Origin: an uncultured Hyphomicrobiales bacterium
GTDB lineage: Bacteria > Pseudomonadota > Alphaproteobacteria > Rhizobiales > Xanthobacteraceae
Assembly (NCBI GenBank): GCA_903878085.1
Contig: CAIRGJ010000030.1
Location: 1 to 35,775, forward strand
Length of the DNA stretch: 35,775 bases
Direction: 5' to 3'
The number at the start of each line of letters is the position of its first letter. Within the stretch, counting starts at the first letter, position 1. Shown here one piece after another: positions 24,405-33,817 of the stretch. Below the pieces are notes generated by a model. It saw only the letters and a list, made by a program, of their open reading frames with translations, had not been told where the DNA came from and did no database searches. The translations under genes were made by a program, and so were the position numbers.

Positions 24405-25160
24405 TCACCGCGCCGGTGGCTCCAACCCCTTCGCCTTGAACACCGCGCTCGCGGCCGGGCTCGCGAGATACTTGATCAAAGCGGCAGCCGCCGCCGGCTG
24501 CTTCGCCGTCGCGCCGACCGCGGCGGTCTGCATGACCGTGTTTTGCAGCGAAGCTGGCACCGGCCCGACCAGATCGACACCGGGCGTCGCCAAGATATCG
24601 CTGACCAGCACGATGCCGAGTTCGGCCTCGCCTTTGGCCACCGCCACCGTGGTCATCGCGCCACCCGGCTGAAGCTGGAGTTTGTCCTTGAGCGTGTCGG
24701 CAAGGCCGAGACGTTCGAGCTGCTTGGTGAGATAGACGCCAGTCTGGCTTTGCTTGGTGTAGGTGATCGATTTCGCCGCCAGCAGCGTGCGCTTGAACGC
24801 CTCCTCGCTGCTAATGTCGGGCTTGGCCGCGCCGGCTTTCACCGCGACGCCGATGCTGGTGCTGGCAATGTTCGTCACCGTTGCCGCGTTCACCTTGCCT
24901 TCCTTGCTCAGGGCCTCGATCTGCGGCGTGGCGAAGATTGCGACGTCGAAATCGCCTGACTCGATCCGCTGCTTCTGACCCGGATAAATCTCGAAGTGGA
25001 AGACGACCTTGTCGCCGCTGTCGCGCTCGAACTGCGGCAGCAACGCTTCAAACGCGGCGCGCAGACCGGGAATGCAAAGAACCTTGATGTCGGCAGCGCG
25101 CGCCTCGAGCGCAAAGCACATCACGAGCGCCGCTGCGGCGGCGCGCCAAAGCCATCCCAT
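24405..25160 (-). CDS. ModA-like periplasmic molybdate-family binding protein (orphan)
   Basis: The 251-residue protein has a signal peptide (LWRAAAAALVMCFALEARAA) and the fold of the molybdate-binding protein group: IKVLCIPGLRAAFEALLPQFERDSGDKV, DVAIFATPQIEALSKEGKV, ITYTKQSQTGVYLTKQLERLGL, VAVAKGEAELGIVLVSDIL and a C-terminal AAALIKYLASPAASAVFKAKGLEP. The usual serine-rich first ligand loop of true ModA (SSL) is replaced by IPGLRAAF, so molybdate may not be the ligand. No modB or modC is nearby. GGAGG before ATG 25160 supports the start. Part of its 3' end is duplicated at 23655-23704. Confidence 0.85.
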   Translation of the reverse strand: MGWLWRAAAAALVMCFALEARAADIKVLCIPGLRAAFEALLPQFERDSGDKVVFHFEIYPGQKQRIESGDFDVAIFATPQIEALSKEGKVNAATVTNIASTSIGVAVKAGAAKPDISSEEAFKRTLLAAKSITYTKQSQTGVYLTKQLERLGLADTLKDKLQLQPGGAMTTVAVAKGEAELGIVLVSDILATPGVDLVGPVPASLQNTVMQTAAVGATAKQPAAAAALIKYLASPAASAVFKAKGLEPPAR

Positions 25161-25208
25161 CGTATCCTCCAGGTTATTGTTTTTTGTCGAACAAGCTTGC
25201 CGGCCAGC

Positions 25209-26012
25209 CTAGCGCGCCCGCGCCTGCTCGGCGAGTTGCTTGAGCACCGCACGCAGCGGCCCCGGTCCGGTGACGCGTTGCGGAAATGTCAGCCGCAAAG
25301 CAAGAGGTCCGTTCTGCAAGTCGATGCCGTCCGGATCGATGCCGGTGCAACGCCAGTCGCCGCCCGGGCCGCCGAGCAGCTTGGTGGCGTAGAGCCGGCA
25401 GGCTTCGGCGTGGTCGGCATTCATGTGCGCCATGGCGTCGGCTTCCGCGTCGATCAGCGCCTCGGCGCCGGAAAGATCGGTCAGCAGGTCGGCGGCGGTC
25501 AGGTCGGCGGCCCGGGCGAAGCCGCCGTTGAGATGCGCCGAAACGACGCTCATCCGCCAGAACGCGAAATCGCCGAAGCCGGCATAGAGTTTCGACTTAG
25601 GATGATGCGCCAGAAATCGTCGGCGAATGCGAGGCTCGTCGGCGCTGTCGCGGTCGACCGGCGCCAGCATGCCCAGCACGGTGAGACGCGGATGGGTCAG
25701 CGCGTCGCCTTTGCCGGTCTCCGCCAACAGAAACGAGGCGCGGCCGTCGCGCTCCAGATTGGCGGTATGGGTGGCGAGCTTGGACACCAGGATCAGCGGT
25801 GCGCCGTCGACATCGGTTGCGACATTGACCAGCGAGGCGAAGGGATAACCGGTATTGCGGTCGAGCGTCGACAGCGCGCCGGAGCGGATCGTCCGCAACA
25901 GCCCCTTGGCCCAGTCGCGCGGCACAAAATCCGCCGGTTGAGGCGCGTTTTCGGGCACGCGGCCGGGCATGGCCCCTGGCAATGGTGTTTCGGCTGGATT
26001 TTCAGGCATCAT
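25209..26012 (-). CDS. HugZ-like pyridoxamine-5'-phosphate-oxidase-fold protein with DUF2470 domain
   Basis: The 267-residue protein has a split-barrel flavin-binding-like domain (DWAKGLLRTIRSGALSTLDRNTGYPFASLVNVATDVDGAPLILVSKLATHTANLERDGRASFLL) and a C-terminal DUF2470-type domain (DAMAHMNADHAEACRLYATKL), as in heme-oxygenase-like HugZ and related proteins. Members degrade heme or are of unknown role. Two ATG codons lie together at 26012 and 26009; either could be used. The long open frame upstream (to 26114) is not family-like. It is divergent from chvI with about 180 bases between them. Confidence 0.85.
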   Translation of the reverse strand: MMPENPAETPLPGAMPGRVPENAPQPADFVPRDWAKGLLRTIRSGALSTLDRNTGYPFASLVNVATDVDGAPLILVSKLATHTANLERDGRASFLLAETGKGDALTHPRLTVLGMLAPVDRDSADEPRIRRRFLAHHPKSKLYAGFGDFAFWRMSVVSAHLNGGFARAADLTAADLLTDLSGAEALIDAEADAMAHMNADHAEACRLYATKLLGGPGGDWRCTGIDPDGIDLQNGPLALRLTFPQRVTGPGPLRAVLKQLAEQARAR

Positions 26013-26195
26013 GGCATTGGGACTTTGGCGGTTAAAGGCTCGGTCCGTGCGGCTAGTTTGCGCCGTAAGGGTTGAATTCGCTACAGAATCACATAGTTGT
26101 TGCAAAGAGGCCACATTTCAGACCCCGTTTTTACGCTTCAAACCTTGCGGGACGGCACGCCAGAGAAGCTGCAACGTGACGCATAGAGGGGCTTT

Positions 26196-26894
26196 ATGCC
26201 AACAATCGCTCTCGTCGACGATGACCGCAATATCCTGACCTCCGTTTCGATGGCGCTCGAGGCCGAGGGCTACCGGATCATGACTTATACCGATGGCGCC
26301 TCCGCCCTCGAAGGTTTCAAGACCTCACCGCCGGATCTGGCCATCCTCGACATCAAGATGCCGCGCATGGACGGCATGGAAACCCTGCGCCGGCTGCGCC
26401 AGAAATCAGACATGCCGGTGATCTTCCTGACGTCGAAGGACGAGGAGATCGATGAGATGTTCGGCCTCAAAATGGGCGCCGACGATTTCATCCGCAAACC
26501 GTTCTCGCAGCGCCTGCTGGTCGAGCGCGTCAAGGCGGTGCTGCGCCGCGCCAGCCCGAAAGACGCCACGACCCAGAAGGAAACCGACGCCAAGGCGCTC
26601 GAGCGCGGCCAGCTTCGCATGGACCCGGAGCGTCATACCTGCACCTGGAAAAACGACCCGGTCACCCTCACCGTCACCGAATTCCTCATCCTGCAGGCGC
26701 TCGCGACCCGCCCCGGCGTGGTCAAGAGCCGCAACGCGCTGATGGATGCCGCCTATGACGACCAGGTCTATGTCGACGACCGCACCATCGACAGCCACAT
26801 CAAGCGCCTGCGCAAGAAGTTCAAGGTTGTCGACGACGACTTCGATATGATCGAGACGCTGTACGGCGTCGGCTATCGCTTCAAGGAAGCGTAA
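26196..26894 (+). CDS. chvI: Response regulator ChvI/BvrR (OmpR type)
   Basis: The 232-residue regulator has a receiver domain with acidic pocket Asp8-10, phospho-acceptor Asp52 (LAILDIKMP), Thr79 and Lys101 (IRKPF), followed by an OmpR-type winged helix (about 135-230) ending [12 protein letters not shown]. It is very similar to ChvI/BvrR, which in rhizobia, Agrobacterium and Brucella controls the response to acid and envelope stress and host entry. GAGGGG precedes ATG 26196. It is followed by chvG, separated by a repeat, and then the PTS genes. In other Rhizobiales pckA is near this gene; here a HugZ-like gene is its divergent neighbour. Confidence 0.97.
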   Translation: MPTIALVDDDRNILTSVSMALEAEGYRIMTYTDGASALEGFKTSPPDLAILDIKMPRMDGMETLRRLRQKSDMPVIFLTSKDEEIDEMFGLKMGADDFIRKPFSQRLLVERVKAVLRRASPKDATTQKETDAKALERGQLRMDPERHTCTWKNDPVTLTVTEFLILQALATRPGVVKSRNALMDAAYDDQVYVDDRTIDSHIKRLRKKFKVVDDDFDMIETLYGVGYRFKEA

Positions 26895-26902
26895 TTCACC
26901 GT

Positions 26903-26988
26903 TCATCCCCGCGAAAGCGGGGATCCAGTGCGTAAGCACGCGGCTTGGGATTGTGGCCCTGGATTCCCGCTTTCGCGGGAATGAGCGG
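26903..26988. repeat. Palindromic repeat pair, CCCCGCGAAAGCGGGG family, copy 1
   Basis: ATCCCCGC-GAAA-GCGGGGAT near the chvI stop is followed after about 35 bases by a related hairpin, TTCCCGC-TTTC-GCGGGAA, with shared GGATCCAG and CTGGATT borders. A second copy is at 35367-35437. It lies inside the chvI-chvG operon, and its right end includes the likely chvG start codon. Confidence 0.88.
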
Positions 26989-28858
26989 AAATTGCGAGAT
27001 TGAGGTAATCTCTCGGGGCACAAATCAACCGGGCTGGATCAACGACGTGCTCGATCGAACCGCGGAAATTCAAGCGCAAAAAGCCGAGGCCAAACGCAAC
27101 GGCGCGGCTGCCGCAGCGCCCGCCCGCCGCAGCTTCAGCAGCCTGCGCCGATTGGCCGCTTCGGTCTGGCATTTCTTCGTCGCGCAAAGTTTCTCCAGCC
27201 TCACCCGCCGCATCGTCTTCCTCAATCTCACCGGGCTGATCGCGCTCTTGGCGGGCGTGCTTTATCTCTCGCAATTCCGCGCCGGCCTGATCGACGCGCG
27301 CGTGCAAAGTCTGCTGGTGCAGAGCGAGATCATTGCCGGCGCCATCGCCGCCTCGGCGACGGTGGAAACCGATTCCATCACCATCGATCCCGACCGCCTG
27401 CTGGAATTGCAGGCCGGCGAAAGCTACGGCCCGTCCGACGACCAGCTTTCCGGCATCGAATTCCCGATCAACCCCGAGCGCGTCGCGCCGCTGCTGCGCC
27501 GCCTGGTGTCGCCGACCAACACCCGCGCGCGCATCTACGACCGCGACGGCGTGCTGATCCTCGACAGCCGCAATCTCTACGGCCGCGGCGACGTGCTGCG
27601 TTTCGATCTGCCGTCGCCGACCGCCGAGCAGCCCGGCCCGATGGAGCGCACGTTCATCGCCATCCGGCGCTGGTTCGGCCGCGGCGATCTCCCGCTGTAC
27701 AAGGAGCTCGGCCCCGAGAACGGCAAGGGCTATCCGGAAATCGGCCAGGCGCTGAACGGCCTGCATGCCAGCATGGTGCGGGTCAACGACCGCGGCGAGG
27801 TCATCGTCTCGGTCGCGGTGCCGGTGCAGCGTTTCCGCGCGGTGCGCGGCGCGCTGATGCTGTCGACGCAAGGCGCCGATATCGACGAGATGGTGGAGGC
27901 CGAGCGTCTCGCCATCGTCAAAGTGTTTCTGGTCGCCGCCGCCGTCATGGTGGTGCTGTCTATGCTATTGGCCGGCACCATCGCCGGTCCGGTGCGGCGG
28001 CTGGCCGAAGGCGCCGAGCGCGTGCGGCGGCGCATTCGCACCCGTGTCGAAATTCCCGACTTCACGCGGCGGCGCGACGAGATCGGCCATCTGTCCGGCG
28101 CGCTGCGCGACATGACCGGCGCGCTCTACAGCCGCATCGAGGCGATCGAAAGTTTCGCCGCCGATGTCGCGCACGAACTGCGCAACCCGCTGACCTCGCT
28201 GCGCTCGGCGGTGGAAACGCTGCCGATGGCCAAGACCGACGCCAACCGCAAGCGGCTGCTCGATATCATCGAGCACGACGTGAAGCGGCTCGACCGGCTG
28301 ATCTCTGATATTTCCGACGCCAGCCGACTCGACGCCGAACTGCAACGCCAGGAAGTCGCCGCCATCGATCTCGCCAGCCTGCTCGACGCGCTGGTGAAGG
28401 CAGCCAACGAAGTCCACAACACGGACGTCAAAGTGACGCTGAGCTTCGAAGGCGGGAGCCCACGCGATTTCAAGGTGCCAGGCCATGACTCGCGGCTCGG
28501 CCAGGTCGTCAGCAACCTGGTCGACAATGCCCGCTCGTTCTCGCCGCCCGGCGCCACGGTGCGCATCACCTGCCGCAAGCTGAAGAAGGACGTCGAGATC
28601 GTGGTCGATGACGACGGCCCCGGCGTGCGGCCGGAAGCGCTGGAGAAAATCTTCGAGCGTTTCTACACCGATCGCCCGCATCAGGGCTTCGGGCAAAACT
28701 CAGGTCTTGGCCTGTCGATCACCAAGCAGATCGTCGAGGCTCACGGCGGCACGATCCGGGTCGAGAACCGCACCGTCCCGGCGGGCCGCGGTGAGGAGCC
28801 GCAAGAAGGGCCTAAAGTGCTCGGCGCCCGCTTCACGGTCCGCCTGCCGGCGATGTGA
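26981..28858 (+). CDS. chvG: Sensor histidine kinase ChvG/BvrS
   Basis: The 625-residue kinase is the partner of ChvI. After a basic N terminus it has a first membrane helix (FLNLTGLIALLAGVLYLSQF) and a periplasmic sensing domain (RAGLIDARVQSLLVQSEIIAGAIAASATVETD... onward). A second helix follows (VFLVAAAVMVVLSMLLAGTIAG), then HAMP, a HisKA box with phospho-His398 (DVAHELRNPLTSLRS) and an ATPase domain (NLVDNARSFSPPG, DDDGPGV, NSGLGLSITKQIVEAHGG). The ATG at 26981 lies in the last bases of the repeat; no strong ribosome site is visible. Later candidates such as GTG near 27047 would shorten the basic tail only, so the start is uncertain. The rest is normal. Confidence 0.95.
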   Translation: MSGNCEIEVISRGTNQPGWINDVLDRTAEIQAQKAEAKRNGAAAAAPARRSFSSLRRLAASVWHFFVAQSFSSLTRRIVFLNLTGLIALLAGVLYLSQFRAGLIDARVQSLLVQSEIIAGAIAASATVETDSITIDPDRLLELQAGESYGPSDDQLSGIEFPINPERVAPLLRRLVSPTNTRARIYDRDGVLILDSRNLYGRGDVLRFDLPSPTAEQPGPMERTFIAIRRWFGRGDLPLYKELGPENGKGYPEIGQALNGLHASMVRVNDRGEVIVSVAVPVQRFRAVRGALMLSTQGADIDEMVEAERLAIVKVFLVAAAVMVVLSMLLAGTIAGPVRRLAEGAERVRRRIRTRVEIPDFTRRRDEIGHLSGALRDMTGALYSRIEAIESFAADVAHELRNPLTSLRSAVETLPMAKTDANRKRLLDIIEHDVKRLDRLISDISDASRLDAELQRQEVAAIDLASLLDALVKAANEVHNTDVKVTLSFEGGSPRDFKVPGHDSRLGQVVSNLVDNARSFSPPGATVRITCRKLKKDVEIVVDDDGPGVRPEALEKIFERFYTDRPHQGFGQNSGLGLSITKQIVEAHGGTIRVENRTVPAGRGEEPQEGPKVLGARFTVRLPAM

Positions 28859-28890
28859 TGATGATCCGCGCGCGTTCCTTTCTTCTTTCA

Positions 28891-29010
28891 CCTCCCCCTC
28901 GAGGGGGGAGGTCGGTTCGCGAAGCGAACCGGGAGGGGGTGACAGCGCAAGAAAACTCACCCCACCCCGGCGCACTTCGTCCGCCGACCCTCCCCCTCCA
29001 GGGGAGGGTA
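28891..29010. repeat. REP-like palindromic element, CCCTCCCC family, copy 2
   Basis: The hairpin CCTCCCCCTCGAGGGGGGAGG is followed by GGTTCGCGAAGCGAACC and a distal pair, CCCTCCCC-CTCCA-GGGGAGGG. The layout resembles the element at 1302-1443. It fills the chvG-hprK gap and may stabilise or partly end the upstream message. Confidence 0.82.
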
Positions 29011-29020
29011 AAGGCTGCGC

Positions 29021-29473
29021 ATGCCTGACTCTTCCACCATCCACGCCTCCGCCGTTTTGGTCGGTGCGAAAGCCGTGCTGATCCGCGGCCCGTCCGGCTC
29101 CGGCAAATCGCGGCTGGCCTTCGACCTCATCGAAGCCGCGGCGCGAGGCGCCCTGCCCTTCGCCCGCCTGGTGGCGGATGATCGCGCCTATGTCGAGGCG
29201 CGGGACGGCCGGCTGCTGGTCCGGCCCGCCCCGCAGCTTGCCGGGCTGATCGAGATCCGCGGCCTCGGTATCCGGCGGTTGGTTTTCGAACCGGTGGCGA
29301 CGGTGGGGCTGGTTATCGATCTTGGCGACCCAAATTCGATGAGAATCCCGGCCAATGCAGACCGGGAAACCACTTTGGAAGGCGTCCTTATACCGCGACT
29401 TTCGGTTGCACCGGGCGTGGATGCCCTACCTTTGGTATTGGCCGCGCTGAGGACAGCGGCGACGGTCGATTGA
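29021..29473 (+). CDS. hprK: HPr kinase/phosphorylase, short alphaproteobacterial form
   Basis: The 150-residue protein has only the catalytic domain. It holds Walker A GPSGSGKS (23-30), ARLVADDRAYVE, which aligns with the catalytic acidic region, and the family signature GLIEIRGLGIRRL. The N-terminal domain of Gram-positive HprK is absent, as usual for this group. It phosphorylates HPr on serine. It starts 10 bases after the repeat element, and the EIIA and HPr genes follow downstream. Confidence 0.95.
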   Translation: MPDSSTIHASAVLVGAKAVLIRGPSGSGKSRLAFDLIEAAARGALPFARLVADDRAYVEARDGRLLVRPAPQLAGLIEIRGLGIRRLVFEPVATVGLVIDLGDPNSMRIPANADRETTLEGVLIPRLSVAPGVDALPLVLAALRTAATVD

Positions 29474-29708
29474 CCTCAGGGTCAATGTTGGCTACCTCCG
29501 CGCCTCGATCCTGCTGGAAAAAATTAACCATACCGGGCCTAGGATCGCCCGCACCAAATACGGACATTCGAGCCCTGTCTTGGTCCCGCCTTTCCGCAGT
29601 GCAGCAGAACGCCTATATAGCGAGGAAGCCCCTTGCAATGGGCCTTTGAATGGGCGTGAATGCGACCCCAATCGTGCGGCGCAACCAAGCGCCCGCGAGG
29701 AGTTCGGG

Positions 29709-30110
29709 ATGATCGGCCTCGTATTAGTCACTCACGGGCGGCTCGCTATCGAGTTCCGCTCTGCGCTGGAGCACGTCGTTGGCCCCCAGCGCCAGATCGA
29801 GGCCATTACGATCGGCCCCGAGGACGACGTCGAGCAGTGCCGCAAGAATATTCTCGATGCGGTTAAACGCGTCGACAGCGGCGAAGGCGTTGCCATCCTG
29901 ACCGACATGTTCGGCGGCACGCCGTCCAACCTCGCTATTTCGGTGATGAGCCAGCCCAAGGTCGAGGTACTCGCCGGCATCAATCTGCCGATGCTGATCA
30001 AGCTCGCCAAAGTCCGCGAAACCTGCCCCCTCGAAGACGCCGTCGCAGCAGCCCAGGAAGCGGGACGCAAATACTGTACGATCGCGAGCCGGGTGCTCAA
30101 CGGTAAATGA
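29709..30110 (+). CDS. PTS EIIA component, mannose/fructose family (regulatory)
   Basis: The 133-residue protein has the EIIA-Man fold: IGLVLVTHGRLA with phospho-His9, EGVAILTDMFGGTPSNLA, and VLAGINLPMLIKLA. In Alphaproteobacteria without sugar permeases it acts as a regulatory sink for phosphate from HPr. GAGGAG lies before ATG 29709; the longer open frame upstream is rejected. The stop overlaps the HPr start by four bases. About 235 bases separate it from hprK, so it may have its own promoter, though none is convincing. Confidence 0.95.
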   Translation: MIGLVLVTHGRLAIEFRSALEHVVGPQRQIEAITIGPEDDVEQCRKNILDAVKRVDSGEGVAILTDMFGGTPSNLAISVMSQPKVEVLAGINLPMLIKLAKVRETCPLEDAVAAAQEAGRKYCTIASRVLNGK

Positions 30111-30421
30111 CCGGTCCCGCTCGAGCGGACGCCCCCGACGAGCACTCCACCCCGGTGGTGCGTGAAGTCGAGATCGTCAACAAAAAGGGCCTGCATGCCC
30201 GCGCTTCGGCCAAATTCGTGCAGACAGCCGAACAATATAACGCCGCCATTATCGTGACCCGCGGTCATGAAACCGTCGGCGGCACCTCGATCATGGGATT
30301 GATGATGCTGGCCGCCGCCACCGGCTCCACCATCACGATCCAGGCGACCGGCAAGCAGGCCGCCGCAGCCGTCGATGCGCTGTGCGCCTTGGTATCCGGC
30401 AAGTTCGGCGAAGACGAGTAG
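30107..30421 (+). CDS. ptsH: Phosphocarrier protein HPr
   Basis: The 104-residue protein carries phospho-His30 in KKGLHARASAKFV and the HprK target Ser61 in GGTSIMGLMMLAA. Both are shifted by about 15 residues relative to E. coli HPr because of an extra charged N-terminal tail. It passes phosphate from enzyme I (not in the window) to the EIIA protein. The ATG overlaps the EIIA stop (ATGA). Confidence 0.96.
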   Translation: MTGPARADAPDEHSTPVVREVEIVNKKGLHARASAKFVQTAEQYNAAIIVTRGHETVGGTSIMGLMMLAAATGSTITIQATGKQAAAAVDALCALVSGKFGEDE

Positions 30422-30429
30422 CTTCGCGC

Positions 30430-30444
30430 GCCGCCAGAGGCGGC
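30430..30444 (+). terminator. Hairpin after ptsH (weak or attenuating)
   Basis: GCCGCC-AGA-GGCGGC forms a strong short stem nine bases past the ptsH stop, but no T tract follows. It may stabilise the upstream message rather than end it. Confidence 0.35.
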
Positions 30445-30463
30445 GGGTATGGTAGCCTGCTAC

Positions 30464-30479
30464 ATAAAGAAATCTTTAT
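30464..30479. promoter_or_regulatory. AT-rich palindrome upstream of ahcY (candidate SAH/SAM-responsive operator)
   Basis: ATAAAGA-AA-TCTTTAT is a perfect inverted repeat about 85 bases before ahcY, conspicuous in high-GC DNA. Palindromes of this general type precede methyl-cycle genes controlled by SahR/SamR-type ArsR regulators in Proteobacteria. The link to such a regulator is inference. Confidence 0.6.
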
Positions 30480-30486
30480 ATATGCG

Positions 30487-30515
30487 TTGCAGGCCCGGTG
30501 GTGGCCTGTTATAGG
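30487..30515 (+). promoter_or_regulatory. Candidate ahcY promoter
   Basis: TTGCAG and TATAGG are separated by 17 bases, just downstream of the palindrome, placing the transcript start some 40 bases before ahcY. Box matches are moderate. Confidence 0.4.
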
Positions 30516-30563
30516 CACGCCCAGTCAATCACCCCTTATTTTTGTCAGTTGCACAGGATTGTC

Positions 30564-31997
<1,434 letters not shown>

Positions 31998-32022
31998 GAT
32001 TTAGCTTTATCGAGTTTGCGCG

Positions 32023-32055
32023 ATGGCCGGGCCGAAAGGTCCGGCCATTTTTATT
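32023..32055. terminator. Rho-independent terminator after ahcY
   Basis: ATGGCCGGGCC-GAAA-GGTCCGGCCAT makes an 11-base-pair stem (one G-U) with a GNRA-type loop, followed by TTTTTATTT. It ends ahcY before the convergent 5'-nucleotidase gene. Confidence 0.95.
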
Positions 32056-32074
32056 TAGGGCGCGCGCGTGTCCG

Positions 32075-33805
32075 CTACTCCGCGAAGCGCAGACGCCGCC
32101 TATTGATCAATTCGAGACCGGTCGCTTGCGCCGCACGAATGGCGTCCCCAGCCATTTTGCTGAGCAATTCCCCGCGATAGTCTGGATCGGCAGGATCGGT
32201 CGGCATCTTCTGGAGACCCTCAATGCATTCCTTGCTCGCACCACCCGGCAGAAACGGATAATCGTCCCCGCCGCAGAGGATGTAAGGCAACGCCGCCACT
32301 TTGATCGGCGTCTCGCTGTCGCATGTGACGCCGTCTTTTCCAATGAAACGCGTCACCGCAGCGGCTTGGGTATTGTTGCGGCGGGTCACCGCCGCTTCCA
32401 CGCCGGCAAGATGCGGCCATGCGCCGGTGCCAGCCTGCTGCAAGCCATGCGTTATCGCGGCGCAGACTTGCCTAGCCGGGAACGAGCGGACCGCAATGAC
32501 GTCGTCAAAGCGGAAAATATCGATGACGTGCTTCAGCGTGAGTTTCGAGCCGGACGGCAGATTTTCGTTGAGCCCGAGATTGCCTGAATTGATCAGGGCC
32601 ACATCGGCCCTGGTTTTGCTCAGCACCAGATCGCCGAGCCAGTCACCAAATCCCGTTTCCTGACTGCGGTTCGGCGTCTCCTCCAGCTCCATCATCGAGC
32701 GTATCCAGCCGACCGGCTGGCCAAGACAATGCGCATCGGCGGCCACCATCTTCTCGCAAAGCACCTTTTCCGTCCGCGCGAACCAGGACTCCGCAAGCTT
32801 TTCGAGAGCGGCATCCGGCGGGATCGCCGCGTTGAGCAAGATAAGCTGACCTTCGATGCGCGGTTTTTGTCCCCGCGACAGATGGACATCGATCCGCCAG
32901 GCCGAACGCGCATCCGAGTCCGCCTTGAAGCCGCGGCCGTCGCGGAGCACCATGTTCTCATGGTCATGCCCGCCGACCACCAGGTCGAGCCCGGCGCCGG
33001 AAAGCTCCGTGATCAGGGCCTCGTCGTCCTCGCGCGGCAGATGCGTCAGTGCGACGATGAGTTCGGCGCCTTGGGCGCGCAAATAATCGATGCTGCGCCG
33101 GGCCGCAGGCAGGGCTTTTTCAAATTGCGGGTAGCGCGGCGCACCTCTTTTGTCGGGCGTGAGACCGATACCGAAGAGGCCTACCTTGACGTTGTCGACG
33201 TCCAGAACAAAGCCATCCTTGTGCACGTTCTTGCGGCTCAATATCCCGCTCATGGCTTTGCAATTCGGAAAATCCAGATTTGCGGCAAGCCAGGTGAACT
33301 GCGATTCGTCGACCCGCGCGTTGAGCGGCGGCTGAGCGTCCTGGCATCGTGAGTCGTCGAATTCATGATTGCCGAAGGCGACAAACATCCGCCGGTCGAA
33401 GGCCTTGGGATCGCCGTCAAGATTGTTCAAGGCATCGATCATCTGCTCACCCTTGAACACCTTGCTGATCAGGGAGGGCGATAGAAAATCGCCGGCGTGA
33501 AGAAGGATGGCGTTCGGCGCGTCGCGTTCGATCCACTTCCGCAGCGTGCGCACCCGCGTGAGCCCGCCGATCGTGCCGTCGGCGAGGCCGTCGAGACGAT
33601 AGATGTCATTGATGGCAAGGAAGGTGACGCGCCTTTCGCCGCCAGCAGACGCCTGCTTACCGGGCGAGCCAAGATTGTTTGGCGGCACGGCGAGAATATA
33701 GAACAGCGGCAGCAGCATTAGCGCCGCCGCCAGGATACCAACAATGAACCATCCGACGGCCGACGGCCTTGATGATCTACGGCGGCGTTCTTCAAGATAC
33801 GGCAT
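32075..33805 (-). CDS. Membrane-anchored UshA-like 5'-nucleotidase/metallophosphoesterase
   Basis: The 576-residue protein has an N-terminal membrane helix (VGWFIVGILAAALMLLPLFYI) and then the two UshA domains. The calcineurin-like domain shows HAGDFLSP, FVAFGNHEFDD, ALTHLPREDDE and VGGHDHEN. The C-terminal substrate domain shows VALINSGNLGLNENLPSGSKLTLKHV. The first metal motif, normally D-x-H, reads NDIYRL (Asp67, Tyr69), so one ligand is altered, as in some Tyr-type subfamilies. It probably acts on nucleotides or other phosphate esters at the periplasmic side. GGAG precedes ATG 33805, which lies 12 bases after the GT39 stop, so the two form an operon. Confidence 0.86.
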   Translation of the reverse strand: MPYLEERRRRSSRPSAVGWFIVGILAAALMLLPLFYILAVPPNNLGSPGKQASAGGERRVTFLAINDIYRLDGLADGTIGGLTRVRTLRKWIERDAPNAILLHAGDFLSPSLISKVFKGEQMIDALNNLDGDPKAFDRRMFVAFGNHEFDDSRCQDAQPPLNARVDESQFTWLAANLDFPNCKAMSGILSRKNVHKDGFVLDVDNVKVGLFGIGLTPDKRGAPRYPQFEKALPAARRSIDYLRAQGAELIVALTHLPREDDEALITELSGAGLDLVVGGHDHENMVLRDGRGFKADSDARSAWRIDVHLSRGQKPRIEGQLILLNAAIPPDAALEKLAESWFARTEKVLCEKMVAADAHCLGQPVGWIRSMMELEETPNRSQETGFGDWLGDLVLSKTRADVALINSGNLGLNENLPSGSKLTLKHVIDIFRFDDVIAVRSFPARQVCAAITHGLQQAGTGAWPHLAGVEAAVTRRNNTQAAAVTRFIGKDGVTCDSETPIKVAALPYILCGGDDYPFLPGGASKECIEGLQKMPTDPADPDYRGELLSKMAGDAIRAAQATGLELINRRRLRFAE

Positions 33806-33817
33806 GGGACTCCGCGC

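Noticed and set aside
30422-30563. SAH riboswitch before ahcY
   Set aside because: None of the conserved riboswitch core is seen; a palindromic protein site is the simpler reading.
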